From DASXYG01 sp036502625 (GTDB taxonomy: Bacteria > Actinomycetota > Actinomycetes > Streptosporangiales > Streptosporangiaceae): 64,000 nt of DNA. The notes under the pieces are model-generated. The model was not told where the DNA came from. It did no database searches and worked only from the letters and a program-made list of their open reading frames with translations. The position numbers and the translations under genes are program-made. Positions 1 to 9,141 of this stretch are shown piece after piece (position 1 is the stretch's first letter; each line of letters opens with the position of its first letter). The DNA lies in NCBI GenBank assembly GCA_036502625.1, contig DASXYG010000032.1, forward strand, positions 1 to 64,000, given 5' to 3'.

Positions 1-2
1 TC

Positions 3-1652
3 CTAAGTTCCGGCGGAGTCGGCTTCGCCGTCCATGAACGGGTAGCGGTAGTCGCGCGGAGGTGTAAACGTCTCCTTGATCGTCCGTGGGCTGACCCACC
101 GGATCAGGTTCCACATCGAGCCGGCCTTGTCGTTCGTGCCCGACGCGCGCGCGCCGCCGAACGGCTGCTGTCCGACCACCGCTCCCGTGGGCTTGTCGTT
201 GACGTAGAAGTTGCCCGCCGCGTAGCGAAGCTTCTGCTTCGCATCGTCGATCGCGGCGCGGTCCTCGGAGAAGACCGCGCCCGTCAGGCCGTACGGCGCG
301 CTCCGGTCGATGAGCTGCAGTGTGTCGTCCCACTGGCTCTCGTCGTAGACGTACGTCGTCACGACCGGGCCGAACAGCTCCTCGCGCATCGTCCGGAAGT
401 CGGGGTTCTTCGTCTCGATCACGGTCGGCTCGACGAACCACCCTTCCGCGTCGGAGTAGCCGCCGCCGACGACGATGCTCGTGTCGGCGTCCGCCTTCGC
501 CTCGTCGATCGCGGTCGCCTGCGTCTGATACGAGGAGCCGTCGATCACCGCGCCCATGAAGTTGCGGAAGTCGGAGACGTCGCCCATGCGGATCGTCGCC
601 ACTTCTTCCTGCAGGCGGTCACGCAGCTGCGGCCACAGGTTCGACGGAGCGTAGACACGCGACGACGCGCTGCATTTCTGGCCCTGGTACTCGAACGAGC
701 CACGCACGATCGCGGTCGCCAGCGCGTCGACGTCGGCGGACGGGTGCGCGACGATGAAGTCCTTGCCGCCCGTCTCGCCCACGATGCGCGGGTAGTTGCG
801 GTAGCGCTCCATGTTCGAAGCGACGCTCCGCCACATCCCGTTGAAGACGCCGGTCGAGCCGGTGAAGTGGACGCCGGCGAGGTCCGGGCTGGCGAGCGCC
901 GCGTCGCCGATCGTCGCGCCGGCGCCGTAAACGAGGTTGATGACGCCGTCCGGCAGGCCGGCTTGCTGGAGCATGCGCATCAGGTAGTAGGCGGACACCA
1001 TCGCGGTGCCCGCGGGCTTCCACACGACCACGTTGCCCATCAGGGCGCACGACGTGGTCAGGTTCGCTGCAATCGCCGTGAAGTTGAACGGTGACACGGC
1101 GAAGACGAACCCTTCGAGCGGGCGGTACTCCATGCGGTTCCAGATGCCCGGCGAGGAGATCGGCTGCTGCGCGAGCAGCCGTCGGGCGTACGCGACGTTG
1201 AACCGCCAGAAGTCGATCAGCTCGCAGGCGGCGTCGATCTCCGCCTGCTGCACGGACTTCGACTGGCCCAGCATCGTGGCGGCGTTCAGGGTGTCGCGCC
1301 AGGGGCCGGACGCGAGGTCGGCGGCGCGCAGCAGGACCGCGGCGCGCTCGTCGAAGGACAGCGCCTGCCAGCCGGGCGCGGCGTCGCGCGCGGCGGCGAT
1401 GGCCGCGGCGGCGTCGGCCTGGGTGGCGCCGTGGATGGTGCCGAGGACGTGCGCGTGGTCGTGCGGGACCACGACGTCGATCGCCTCGCCGCCGCCGGGG
1501 CGCCGCTCGCCGCCGATCGTCGCGGTCAGGTCCGTACGGGTGCCGGCGAGGTCCTTGATCCGCGCCTCGAGCGAGGCGCGCTCGGCGGTGCCGGGAGCGT
1601 AGCCGTGCTGCGGCTCGTTCACCGGTACCGGTACGTCGGTTACGGCGTCCAT
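3..1652 (-). CDS. pruA: 1-pyrroline-5-carboxylate dehydrogenase
   Basis: NAD-dependent aldehyde dehydrogenase that oxidises glutamate semialdehyde/P5C to glutamate, the second step of proline catabolism. The 549-residue product matches the usual length of about 540 for the stand-alone PruA type. The catalytic Cys lies near residue 327 in GQKCSASSR and the general-base Glu near 293 in GETGGKDF. The C-terminal PFGGARASGTNDKAG stretch is typical of PruA. I chose the ATG at 1652 because the family N-terminus (MDAVTDVPVPVNEPQ) begins there; the open frame further upstream runs antisense to nothing useful and overlaps the regulator. It lies 26 bp behind the GntR gene on the same strand, so the two are probably co-transcribed. 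The proline dehydrogenase partner is not in the window and may lie beyond the left edge. Confidence 0.93.
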   Translation of the reverse strand: MDAVTDVPVPVNEPQHGYAPGTAERASLEARIKDLAGTRTDLTATIGGERRPGGGEAIDVVVPHDHAHVLGTIHGATQADAAAAIAAARDAAPGWQALSFDERAAVLLRAADLASGPWRDTLNAATMLGQSKSVQQAEIDAACELIDFWRFNVAYARRLLAQQPISSPGIWNRMEYRPLEGFVFAVSPFNFTAIAANLTTSCALMGNVVVWKPAGTAMVSAYYLMRMLQQAGLPDGVINLVYGAGATIGDAALASPDLAGVHFTGSTGVFNGMWRSVASNMERYRNYPRIVGETGGKDFIVAHPSADVDALATAIVRGSFEYQGQKCSASSRVYAPSNLWPQLRDRLQEEVATIRMGDVSDFRNFMGAVIDGSSYQTQATAIDEAKADADTSIVVGGGYSDAEGWFVEPTVIETKNPDFRTMREELFGPVVTTYVYDESQWDDTLQLIDRSAPYGLTGAVFSEDRAAIDDAKQKLRYAAGNFYVNDKPTGAVVGQQPFGGARASGTNDKAGSMWNLIRWVSPRTIKETFTPPRDYRYPFMDGEADSAGT

Positions 1653-1678
1653 CGTTCCCCCAGATCTTGGGCTAGCGG

Positions 1679-2302
1679 TCAGTGCAGCTTCGTGAGGATG
1701 AGGTTCAGCGCGTGGTCGATGTGGTCGCGGGTGAGCCGCTCGGCGCGGTCGGCGTCGCGGTCGGTGACGGCGGCGACGAGCCCGGCGTGCTGCCGGGCGT
1801 ACTCCGCGACGTCCTCGGGCGCGTACGCCGCGGCGATGCGGTAGTTGAAGAAGTAGAGCCGGTTGCCGCGGATCTGCGCGGCCAGGCGGTCGTTGCCCGC
1901 GGCGGCGACGATCAGGTCGTGGAACCGCTCGTTCTGCTCCACGTGGCCCTGCGTGGACGGCTCGGGCTCGGGCTCGGTCTGCGCGTCGGCGACCGCGGTG
2001 ATCGCGGCGTCGCTCCCGCGCTGGCAGGCGAGGCGCGCGGCGTAGCCCTCCAGGGCGGCGCGCACCTCGTAGATCTGCCGGATCTCCTCGCGGGAGTGCT
2101 CGTAGACGTGCCACCGCCTGCGGTGGGAGACGATCAGGCCGTCGGCGGCGAGCCGGTGCAGGGTCTCGCGCACGGGCGTGCGCGAGACGTTGAGCCGCTC
2201 GGCGAGCTCGGTCTCCACCAGTGATTCGTTCGGGCGCAGCACGCCGCGGATGATGTCCCGCCGAAGCCGCCGGTACACGTCGTCAGCGATCTTCTCGTTC
2301 AC
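1679..2302 (-). CDS. GntR family regulator, FCD domain
   Basis: A 207-residue GntR-type transcription factor of the FadR/FCD subfamily. The N-terminal winged helix includes LAERLNVSRTPVRETLHRL, and the C-terminal helical FCD domain carries the usual metal/ligand positions (ERFHDLI, RQHAGLV, RDHIDHAL). I chose the GTG at 2302 because a G-rich ribosome site lies just upstream and the N-terminal helix follows directly; the open frame to 2374 would run through the probable operator. It sits immediately upstream of pruA on the same strand, so it probably controls proline use and itself in response to a small carboxylate. The ligand is inferred, not visible. Confidence 0.85.
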   Translation of the reverse strand: MNEKIADDVYRRLRRDIIRGVLRPNESLVETELAERLNVSRTPVRETLHRLAADGLIVSHRRRWHVYEHSREEIRQIYEVRAALEGYAARLACQRGSDAAITAVADAQTEPEPEPSTQGHVEQNERFHDLIVAAAGNDRLAAQIRGNRLYFFNYRIAAAYAPEDVAEYARQHAGLVAAVTDRDADRAERLTRDHIDHALNLILTKLH

Positions 2303-2324
2303 CCGCGCCCCCCGCACAGTTCTC

Positions 2325-2354
2325 GCATACAGTTTCGTATACAAAGGCGTATCC
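2325..2354. promoter_or_regulatory. Probable GntR operator/promoter region
   Basis: Just upstream of the GntR start there are three related hexamers, GCATAC (2325), CGTATAC (2336) and CGTATCC (2348). They are centred on TTCGTATACAA (2334-2344), which contains the palindrome GTATAC. FadR-type GntR proteins commonly bind GT...AC dyads of this kind, so this is a plausible autoregulatory site for the gntR-pruA unit. No footprint is implied. Confidence 0.5.
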
Positions 2355-2381
2355 ACAGCGTGACCGAGCCGCACGCGCCTG

Positions 2382-3599
2382 TCAAGTCGTCGGCGGATTT
2401 CCGGGATCGCGCGCGGCCGCGCGCAGCGCCAGCGCGACCACCGCGGCGTCGCGGGGGATCCGTACGTCCCGGCCGGTGATCTCGCGGAAGCGGTTCAGCC
2501 GGAACTGCACGGTGTTGCGGTGGACGTACATCGCCGACGCCGTGTCCGCGACCGATCCCGTACCCGCGAGGTGGACGCGCACGGTCTCGGCCAGCCGGCC
2601 GGCCTCGGAGCCGGGCAGCTCGCGCAGCGGGGCCCACACCCGCGCCACCAGCTCGTCGGCGATCTCGGGCGCCTGCGACGCGAACACGTCGAGCCACAGG
2701 TCGTCCAGGGCGAGCGGGCCCGCGGTGCCGGGCGGCAGGGCGCGGGCGGCCGCGGCGGCGAGCCGGGCCGCGTACGGCACGCGGGCCAGGCCGTGCGCGG
2801 CCGGGGACAGCGCGCACGGCACGTGGTTCAGCCAGTCGGCGGCGGTCGCCCCGGGGTCGGCCGCAGCGGCCGGGACCTGGACGACGAGCAGGTCGCCGTC
2901 GGGGGTCTCCTGGCGGTGGCAGCGCACACCGGCGGCGGCCATGCGGTCGGCCGTACGCCGCAGCCGCGGGTCGGTGCCGGGCGCCATGGCGCACACGAAC
3001 CGCGCGTCGGCGTCGAAGTCCAGCACCCGGGCGACGCTGCGGACGACGTCGCGGTTGCGGCCGTCGCCGTCGGCCAGCCGGGTGAACCAGGCGCGCCGCT
3101 CGTCCTCGCGCGCCCGCCCCATCTCAAGGACGGTGCGCTGGTAGCCGGTCATCAGCCCGGTGACGTGCCCCTCGACCGCCTCCCACACGAGGTACGCGGC
3201 GGCGACGAGCTCCGGCCGCTCGGCGGGGTCGGCGCGGGCCACGAGCGCCTGCCAGACCACCCGGAAGTCCAGCCGCCCGGCGTCGAGCAGCGCGGACAGC
3301 GGCACGCCCTGCCGCGCCCGGTTCTCCCCGGTGCGCTCGGAGATCTCGGCCACCTCGGGCGGCACGGGCAGGCCGCCGATGTGCCGCAGGATCCGCTCGA
3401 AGGACGCGGCGGCCGTGGTGCGCAGGTCGCGGCGGTCCACGAGGTCCTCGTCGTACGTGTGCACCTCGGCGACCTCGGCCATCCAGGCGGTGACGAGGTC
3501 GTCGAGGGAGTCGAGGCAGCGCAGCGCCAGCCGGGTCAGCACGGTGTCGGGGGACGGGTCGGCGCCGCCCGCTCCGGTCGCCTGATTGGTCACCTGCAC
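2382..3599 (-). CDS. PucR/CdaR-type transcriptional regulator
   Basis: A 405-residue regulator of the PucR type. The first 300 residues or so form a regulatory region, including a GGDEF-like central part around DEDLLVVQVPAAA-type sequence. The C-terminus carries the characteristic PucR helix-turn-helix: MYVHRNTVQFRLNRFREITG near residues 365-384. The family activates purine, allantoin or other nitrogen-compound catabolism genes. It diverges from the urease-like genes with about 100 bp between starts, so control of that operon is the simplest reading. GTG codons at 3599 and 3593 are both possible starts; neither has a strong ribosome site, so a leaderless transcript is possible. Confidence 0.85.
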   Translation of the reverse strand: MQVTNQATGAGGADPSPDTVLTRLALRCLDSLDDLVTAWMAEVAEVHTYDEDLVDRRDLRTTAAASFERILRHIGGLPVPPEVAEISERTGENRARQGVPLSALLDAGRLDFRVVWQALVARADPAERPELVAAAYLVWEAVEGHVTGLMTGYQRTVLEMGRAREDERRAWFTRLADGDGRNRDVVRSVARVLDFDADARFVCAMAPGTDPRLRRTADRMAAAGVRCHRQETPDGDLLVVQVPAAAADPGATAADWLNHVPCALSPAAHGLARVPYAARLAAAAARALPPGTAGPLALDDLWLDVFASQAPEIADELVARVWAPLRELPGSEAGRLAETVRVHLAGTGSVADTASAMYVHRNTVQFRLNRFREITGRDVRIPRDAAVVALALRAAARDPGNPPTT

Positions 3600-3706
3600 A
3601 ATCTACCGGCGGGATCTCGCGACATTTCGACGTTGGCACGCCGATTGACCAGGGGAGATTCTGAGGGCATCCGAAATCTCGGTGTCCTGCCAGGAGGTGC
3701 GTGAGT

Positions 3707-4306
3707 GTGCATCTGACTCCTCGCGAACAGGAGCGGCTGACGATCTTCACGGTCGCCGAGCTCGCCCGGCGCCGCCGCGCGCGCGGCCGCCGCCTGAACG
3801 CGCCCGAGGCCATCGCGCTGATCTGCGACGAGGTCATCGAGGTCGCGTGGGACGGCGCGACGCTCGACGAGGTGATCGCCGCCGGGCGCGCGGTGCTCGG
3901 CCCCGACGACGTCATGGACGGCGTGCCCGCGCTCGTCCCGCACATCCAGGTCGAGGCGCTGTTCCCGAACGGTACCGCGCTCGTGGCCATCGACACCCCG
4001 ATCCCGGCACCGGACGGCGCGGACGTGCCGGGCGCCGTGCGCACGCTCGCCGCGCCCGTCGAGATCAACGCCGGCCGCGCGCACCGCGAGCTGACCGTGC
4101 GCAACACCGGCGACAAGACCGTCTACGTGTCCTCGCACTTCCCGCTCGCCGAGGTCAACGAGGCGCTGGACCTGGACCGCGCGGCCGCGCTCGGCATGCG
4201 CCTCGACATCCCGGCCGGCACCGCGCTGGCGTTCCACCCGGGCGAGGAGCGCGGCGTACGGCTCGTCTCGGCCGCACCGCTGTCGGAGCAGGAGGCCACC
4301 CGATGA
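3707..4306 (+). CDS. ureAB: Urease gamma/beta subunit fusion
   Basis: A fused UreA-UreB structural subunit of 199 residues. Residues 1-100 match the gamma subunit (HLTPREQERL, VMDGVPALVPHIQVEALFP). Residues 105-199 match the beta subunit (EINAGRAHRELTVRNTGDK, AEVNEALDLDR, LDIPAGTALAFHPGE). I chose the GTG at 3707 rather than 3701: AGGAGG at 3692-3697 is then 9 bp away instead of 3, and the protein starts with the normal family sequence HLTPRE. In the beta part the usual SH(F/Y)HF motif reads SHFPL, and the C-terminus is short, lacking the normal GFRGEVMG end. The stop overlaps the alpha-subunit start as ATGA, so it is translationally coupled. Confidence 0.9.
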   Translation: MHLTPREQERLTIFTVAELARRRRARGRRLNAPEAIALICDEVIEVAWDGATLDEVIAAGRAVLGPDDVMDGVPALVPHIQVEALFPNGTALVAIDTPIPAPDGADVPGAVRTLAAPVEINAGRAHRELTVRNTGDKTVYVSSHFPLAEVNEALDLDRAAALGMRLDIPAGTALAFHPGEERGVRLVSAAPLSEQEATR

Positions 4307-5988
4307 GCACCGTCGACCGCGCGACGTACAGCGACCTGTACGGCCCGACCACCGGCGACCGCGTACGGCTCGGCGACACCTGCCTGTGGGTGGAGATCGA
4401 GGCCGACGACACGTCGTACGGCGACGAACTGCTCGGCGGCTGCGGCAAGACGCTGCGCGACGGCCTCATGGCCAACCCGCGCGCGGCCCGCGACTCCGCG
4501 CTGGACCTGGTGGTGGCGGGCGTGCTGCTGCTCGACCCGGTGCTGGGCGTGCGCAAGACCAACATCGGGGTCAAGGACGGCCGGATCGTCGGCACGGGCC
4601 GCGGCGGCAACCCCGACCTCGTGGACGTCGACTTCGTGATCGACTCGCACACCGCGATCGTCCCGGGCGACGGCCTGATCGCCACGCCCGGCATCGTCGA
4701 CTCCCACGTGCACCTGTCGTCGCCGGAGATCGCCCCGGCCGCGCTGTCCGCCGGGGTCACCACGATGGTCGGCATGGGGCTCGGCGGCGTCTGGGACATC
4801 GGCGTGAACCCGGCGCACAACCTGCACACGCTGATGAGCGGCTGGCGCGGCATCCCGATGAACGTGGCGTTCCTGGCGCGCGGCTCGTCGTCGTCGCGGC
4901 CGCTCCTGGAGGACGTGGTGTCCGCGGGGGCGGGCGGCTTCAAGATCCACGAGGACTTCGGCGCGACCCCGCGCATCATCGACAACTGCCTGGACGTCGC
5001 GGAGGTCGCGGACCTGCCGGTGGCGCTGCACACCGACTCGATGAACGAGTCCGGCTACCTGGCCGACACGGTGTCGGCGACCCGGGGCCGTACGGTGCAC
5101 GCGTACCACGTCGAGGGCGGCGGCGGCCATCCCGACCTGCTGGAGATCCTGTCCCAGCCGAACATCCTGCCGTCGTCGACCACGCCGACGATCCCGTACA
5201 CGACGAACACCGTCGGCGAGCTGTTCCCGATGACGATGACCGTCCACAAGCAGAACCACCACGTGGAGTCCGACGTCGCGATCTCGCGCGGCCGCATCCG
5301 CGAGCACGCGATCGCCGCCGAGAACGTGCTGCACGACCTGGGCGCGATCAGCATCATCAACTCCGACTCCATGGGCATGGGCCGCGTGGCGGAGACCGTA
5401 CGGCGGACCTGGCAGCTCGCCCACGTGCAGGCGCTGCGCGCCGCGGAGGGCGGCGTCGAGCACCCGGCGAACGCGCGCGTGCTGCGCTACCTGGCGAAGC
5501 TCACGCTGAACCCGTCCCTGGCGCACGGCATCTCCCACGAGGTGGGCAGCGTCGCGCCCGGACGGCTGGCCGACATCGTGCTGTGGCACCCGGCCTGGTT
5601 CGGCACCAAGCCGGAGATGGTCATCAAGGGCGGGTTCGTGGCCTGGGGCAACACCGGCAGCGGGTCCGGTTCGACCCGGCTGGGGCAGCCCCGGTCGTAC
5701 AAGCCGTACTTCGGCGGCCTCGGCGACGCGCCGTCGCAGCTCTCCCGCATCTTCGTGGCGCAGGCCGCGCTGGACTCCGCCGACGCGCGCGACGCGCTCC
5801 CGTCCGGCCTGCGCTACGCGGCCGTCCGCGACTCACGCGGCCTGACCCGCGCGGACATGCGCCGCAACACCGCGACGCCGGACGTACGGGTCACCGGGGA
5901 ACCCGAGCCCGTGTACGTGGACGGCGTCCAGGTGGGCGTCGATCCCGCGACCGAGCTGCCGCTGGCCCGCCTGCACCATCTCGCCTGA
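4303..5988 (+). CDS. ureC: Urease alpha subunit-like amidohydrolase
   Basis: A 561-residue homologue of the catalytic urease subunit, which hydrolyses urea to ammonia and carbamate. All nickel ligands can be placed: His135 and His137 (VDSHVH), the carbamylated Lys214 (GGFKIHED), His243 (ALHTD), His269 (YHVEG) and Asp355 (NSDSMG). The mobile flap is divergent: aligning without gaps from Arg331 back, the catalytic His is kept (His315, in TVHKQ) but the neighbouring Cys of classical ureases becomes Val314 and MVCHHLD is lost. No ureD, ureE, ureF or ureG is nearby. The next genes encode a YtcJ-like hydrolase and a transporter, so the substrate may not be plain urea. The fold is clear; urease activity is not assured. 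Confidence 0.88.
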   Translation: MSTVDRATYSDLYGPTTGDRVRLGDTCLWVEIEADDTSYGDELLGGCGKTLRDGLMANPRAARDSALDLVVAGVLLLDPVLGVRKTNIGVKDGRIVGTGRGGNPDLVDVDFVIDSHTAIVPGDGLIATPGIVDSHVHLSSPEIAPAALSAGVTTMVGMGLGGVWDIGVNPAHNLHTLMSGWRGIPMNVAFLARGSSSSRPLLEDVVSAGAGGFKIHEDFGATPRIIDNCLDVAEVADLPVALHTDSMNESGYLADTVSATRGRTVHAYHVEGGGGHPDLLEILSQPNILPSSTTPTIPYTTNTVGELFPMTMTVHKQNHHVESDVAISRGRIREHAIAAENVLHDLGAISIINSDSMGMGRVAETVRRTWQLAHVQALRAAEGGVEHPANARVLRYLAKLTLNPSLAHGISHEVGSVAPGRLADIVLWHPAWFGTKPEMVIKGGFVAWGNTGSGSGSTRLGQPRSYKPYFGGLGDAPSQLSRIFVAQAALDSADARDALPSGLRYAAVRDSRGLTRADMRRNTATPDVRVTGEPEPVYVDGVQVGVDPATELPLARLHHLA

Positions 5989-6002
5989 GGAGCGACCCCC
6001 GC

Positions 6003-7658
6003 ATGCGCATCGACGCGATCTTCACCAACGCCCGCTTCACCACGCTGGACGCCGCGCGGCCCGCCGCGGCGCGGCTCGGCGTGCTGAACGGGCGGATCGC
6101 CGGGTTCGACGAGGAGCTCGACGGCGTCACCGCCGACCACGTGTACGACCTCGGCGGCGCCCCGGTCGTCCCGGGGTTCAACGACGCGCACCACCACATG
6201 TCCATGCGCGGACAGCGGCTCGCCGAGGTCGACCTGGGGGAGCGGGCGGTCCGTACGCTCGACGAGCTGTACGCCGCGGTCGCCGAGCGCGCGGCCACGC
6301 TGCCGGAGGGCGCGTGGGTGCGCGGCGCCGGTTACGACCAGAACAAGCTCGGCGGCGGCCACCCGACGCGGGAGGCGCTGGACCGCGCCGCCGGGGGCCG
6401 TCCCGTCTGGCTGGCGCACACGTCCGCGCACATGGGCGTGGTGAACACCGCGGCGTTCCGCGCGATGGGCTTCGCCGACCCGGCGTCCGTGCCGGACGTC
6501 GACGGCGGCACGGTCGGCCGCGGCGCCGACGGCCTCCCGGACGGGCTGCTCGCGGAACAGGCGCAGGGCCTCGTGTTCGACGTGCTGCGCCCGGCCGCGT
6601 ACGAGGACTACGTCGCGGGCATCGGCCGGGCCAGCGCGGTGGCCGCGTCCGAGGGCCTGACCAGCTTCACCGAGCCCGGCGTCGGGCTGGGCCGGGTCGC
6701 CGGCAACGGCGCCGCCGACGTGGCCGCGTTCCAGGACGCCGTGGCCCGCGGGCTGCTGCGCCAGCGCGCCACGCTCATGCCGGTCTCCGGCGCGCTGCAC
6801 GCGGGCGGAAAGTACGCGCCGGGCGCGGACTGGTTCGGCCTCGACCTGGGCGTGCGTACGGGCATCGGCGACGAATGGCTGCGCCTCGGCCCGGTGAAGG
6901 TGTTCTCCGACGGCTCGCTGATCGGCCGTACGGCGGCCATGTGCTGCGACTACGTCGGCGAGGCGGGCAACACCGGCTTCTTCCAGGAGCCCGAGCCCGA
7001 ACTGCGCGAGCTCATCGTCCGCGCCCACCTGCACGGCTGGCAGGTGGCCACGCACGCGATCGGCGACCGCGCCGTCGGGTTCGTCCTCGACGCGTACGCC
7101 GAGGCGCAGCGGCGGCTTCCGCGTACGGACGTCCGGCACCGCATCGAGCACTGCGGCGTGGCAAGCGGCGAGCAGGTCGCGCGGATCGCCGGGCTGGGCG
7201 TCGTCCCGGTGCCGCAGGGCCGGTTCGTCGGGGAGATCGGCGACGGCATGCTGGCCGCGCTCGGCGCCGAGCGGGCGCGCGGGGCGTACCGGCAGCGGTC
7301 GTTCCTCGACGCCGGGATCACCGTGCCCGGAAGTTCCGACTGCCCGGTCGTGGACGGCGCGCCGCTGCTCGGCATCCACGACATGGTCAACCAGCGCACC
7401 GACAGCGGCGCGCCCTTCAACCCGGCGGAGGCGGTGACCGCGGAGCAGGCGCTGCGCGCGTTCACGCACGGCTCCGCCTATGCGGCTCACGAGGAGGCCC
7501 GCAAGGGCACCCTGAGCCGCGGCAAGCTCGCGGACTTCGTCGTGCTCTCCGACGACCTGCAGGCCGTACGTGCTGAGTCAATTCGCGAGATCCAGGTCGG
7601 CGCCACCGTCGTCGCCGGCTCGCTCGTGTACGACGCGGCGAACCTCGCCGCGGTGTGA
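6003..7658 (+). CDS. YtcJ-like amidohydrolase
   Basis: A 551-residue metal-dependent amidohydrolase of the YtcJ group (amidohydrolase family 3). Visible hallmarks are the metal-binding NDAHHHMS near residue 60, VKVFSDGSLIGR in the middle, WQVATHAIGDRAVG, RHRIEHC and the late Asp in SSDCPVVD. Physiological substrates of this group are mostly unknown; N-acyl or formamide bonds are typical. It starts 14 bp after ureC with a GGAG ribosome site, so it belongs to the same transcription unit. Its presence next to a urease-like enzyme suggests stepwise breakdown of a nitrogenous substrate (inference). Confidence 0.87.
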   Translation: MRIDAIFTNARFTTLDAARPAAARLGVLNGRIAGFDEELDGVTADHVYDLGGAPVVPGFNDAHHHMSMRGQRLAEVDLGERAVRTLDELYAAVAERAATLPEGAWVRGAGYDQNKLGGGHPTREALDRAAGGRPVWLAHTSAHMGVVNTAAFRAMGFADPASVPDVDGGTVGRGADGLPDGLLAEQAQGLVFDVLRPAAYEDYVAGIGRASAVAASEGLTSFTEPGVGLGRVAGNGAADVAAFQDAVARGLLRQRATLMPVSGALHAGGKYAPGADWFGLDLGVRTGIGDEWLRLGPVKVFSDGSLIGRTAAMCCDYVGEAGNTGFFQEPEPELRELIVRAHLHGWQVATHAIGDRAVGFVLDAYAEAQRRLPRTDVRHRIEHCGVASGEQVARIAGLGVVPVPQGRFVGEIGDGMLAALGAERARGAYRQRSFLDAGITVPGSSDCPVVDGAPLLGIHDMVNQRTDSGAPFNPAEAVTAEQALRAFTHGSAYAAHEEARKGTLSRGKLADFVVLSDDLQAVRAESIREIQVGATVVAGSLVYDAANLAAV

Positions 7659-7672
7659 AAGGTCCCCTGAGA

Positions 7673-9004
7673 ATGACCGAATCGATGAACCCGCCGGTCC
7701 CCCTGAAGGAGGCGCGCCGGATCGTCGGCGCCTCCTACATCGGCACGGCGCTGGAGTGGTACGACTACTTCCTCTACGGAACGGCCGCCGCCCTCGTCTT
7801 CGACAAGCTGTTCTTCCCCAGCCTCAGCCCCACCGCGGGCACGCTGGCCTCGTTCGCCACCTTCGCGGTCGGCTTCATCGCCCGGCCCATCGGCGCGGTC
7901 ATCTTCGGCCACTTCGGCGACCGCATCGGCCGCAAGAAGACGCTGATCGCCACCGTGCTCATGATGGGCCTGGCCACCGGCCTGATCGGCCTGCTGCCCA
8001 GCTTCTCCGCCATCGGCGTCGGCGCCCCGATCCTGCTGGTCGTGCTGCGGTTCCTGCAGGGCATCTCGGTGGGCGGCGAGTGGGGCGGCGCGATGCTGCT
8101 CACGCTGGAGTCCACGCCCAAGGAGAAGCGCGGCTTCTACGCGTCCATCCCGCAGCTCGGCTCCCCGACCGGGACGCTGCTGTCCAGCGGTGTGTTCGCG
8201 CTGGTCAGCCTGTTGCCGGATCCGGCGTTCATGGCGTGGGGCTGGCGGGTGCCGTTCCTGGCCGCGTTCGTGCTGCTGGCCGTGGCGCTGTACCTGCGGC
8301 TGCGGGTCGAGGAGTCGCCGGCCTTCCAGCGGCTGGCCTCCGCGCAGGACGCGAAGGAGAGGCGCGAGTCGGTGCCGGTGCTGGCCGCCCTGCGGCACAC
8401 CTGGGGCCGGATGATCGTCGGCGTGTGCGCGGCGTTCCTCGGCGTCGGCGGGTTCTTCCTGCTCACCACCTTCATCATCAGCTACGGCACGAAGACCCTC
8501 GGCCTGCCGAAGAGCACCATGCTGAACGCCACGCTGGTGGCCGCGGTCGTGGAGATCGTCGTGCTGTTCACCGCGGGCAAGGCGGCCGACCGGTTCGGCG
8601 CCTGGCGGGTCTGCGCGTTCGGCGCCGCGGCCACGGTCGTGCTGGCGTTCCCGGTGTTCCTGCTGGTCGACACCAAGCAGACCGCGCTGGTCTTCCTGGG
8701 CATCGCGCTGGGCACCGGCGCCATGTCGATCCCGTACGCGCCCATCGGCGCGCTGGTCACCCAGATGTTCCCGGTGCAGTACCGGTACAGCGCCGTGGCC
8801 CTGTCGTACAACATCGCCGGCGTGTTCAGCGGCTTCGTGCCGCTGGCCGCCGAGTCGCTGACCGGCGCGGCCGGCGGCGCCTCCTGGGGCGCGGCGCTGC
8901 TCCTGGTGATCATCGCGGCCGTCACCCTGGCCGGGTCGCTGGCCTCCCACGCCGCCCGCGTCCGGCGCGCGGTGCCGGCCGACGTCGCGCAGGCCGTGGC
9001 ATGA
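7673..9004 (+). CDS. MHS family MFS transporter (first copy)
   Basis: A 443-residue, 12-helix major facilitator of the metabolite:H+ symporter group, which imports organic acids or osmolytes. Hallmarks are ALEWYDYFLYGTAAA at the N-terminus, the loop motif GHFGDRIGRKKT and RFLQGISVGGEWGGA. The ATG at 7673 is preferred over the overlapping GTG at 7655 because AAAGG lies about 10 bp before it. It follows the amidohydrolase by 14 bp and probably imports the substrate handled by this operon. A close paralogue is at 15263-16561. Its stop overlaps a following ATG as ATGA. Confidence 0.9.
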   Translation: MTESMNPPVPLKEARRIVGASYIGTALEWYDYFLYGTAAALVFDKLFFPSLSPTAGTLASFATFAVGFIARPIGAVIFGHFGDRIGRKKTLIATVLMMGLATGLIGLLPSFSAIGVGAPILLVVLRFLQGISVGGEWGGAMLLTLESTPKEKRGFYASIPQLGSPTGTLLSSGVFALVSLLPDPAFMAWGWRVPFLAAFVLLAVALYLRLRVEESPAFQRLASAQDAKERRESVPVLAALRHTWGRMIVGVCAAFLGVGGFFLLTTFIISYGTKTLGLPKSTMLNATLVAAVVEIVVLFTAGKAADRFGAWRVCAFGAAATVVLAFPVFLLVDTKQTALVFLGIALGTGAMSIPYAPIGALVTQMFPVQYRYSAVALSYNIAGVFSGFVPLAAESLTGAAGGASWGAALLLVIIAAVTLAGSLASHAARVRRAVPADVAQAVA

Positions 9005-9141
9005 GCGGGGTGGCCCGTACGGGCGGCCGGATCCTGATCGACCAGCACTGTGCTCGCCCGGGGGGCCGAGCCTCCCCGGAACCCCCGGCGCGCGGTGTAC
9101 CTCCCCGGGTCTGCCCGTATGTGCTCGGAGGTGCCCACTGA
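9001..9141 (+). pseudogene. Remnant of a thiamine-diphosphate enzyme 5' end
   Basis: A 46-codon open frame starting at the ATG that overlaps the MHS transporter stop (ATGA). Its residues 6-15, RTGGRILIDQ, repeat the start of the next gene (9191) exactly, and 19 bp are identical (9028-9046 against 9221-9239). After that the frame turns into a Pro/Gly/Arg-rich sequence unlike any family. The ten shared codons include synonymous differences, so this looks like the decayed end of an old duplicate rather than a recent copy. It could also be a small translated coupling peptide. Confidence 0.5.

Noticed and set aside
3701..3709. Start of ureAB at GTG 3701
   Set aside because: AGGAGG would be only 3 bp away, and the protein would gain two residues not found in the gamma-subunit start. 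GTG 3707 fits both.
4123..5589. Long open frame on the minus strand opposite ureC
   Set aside because: It has no ribosome site or family motif, and its product is a His/Arg/Val-rich periodicity expected from antisense of GC-rich codons.
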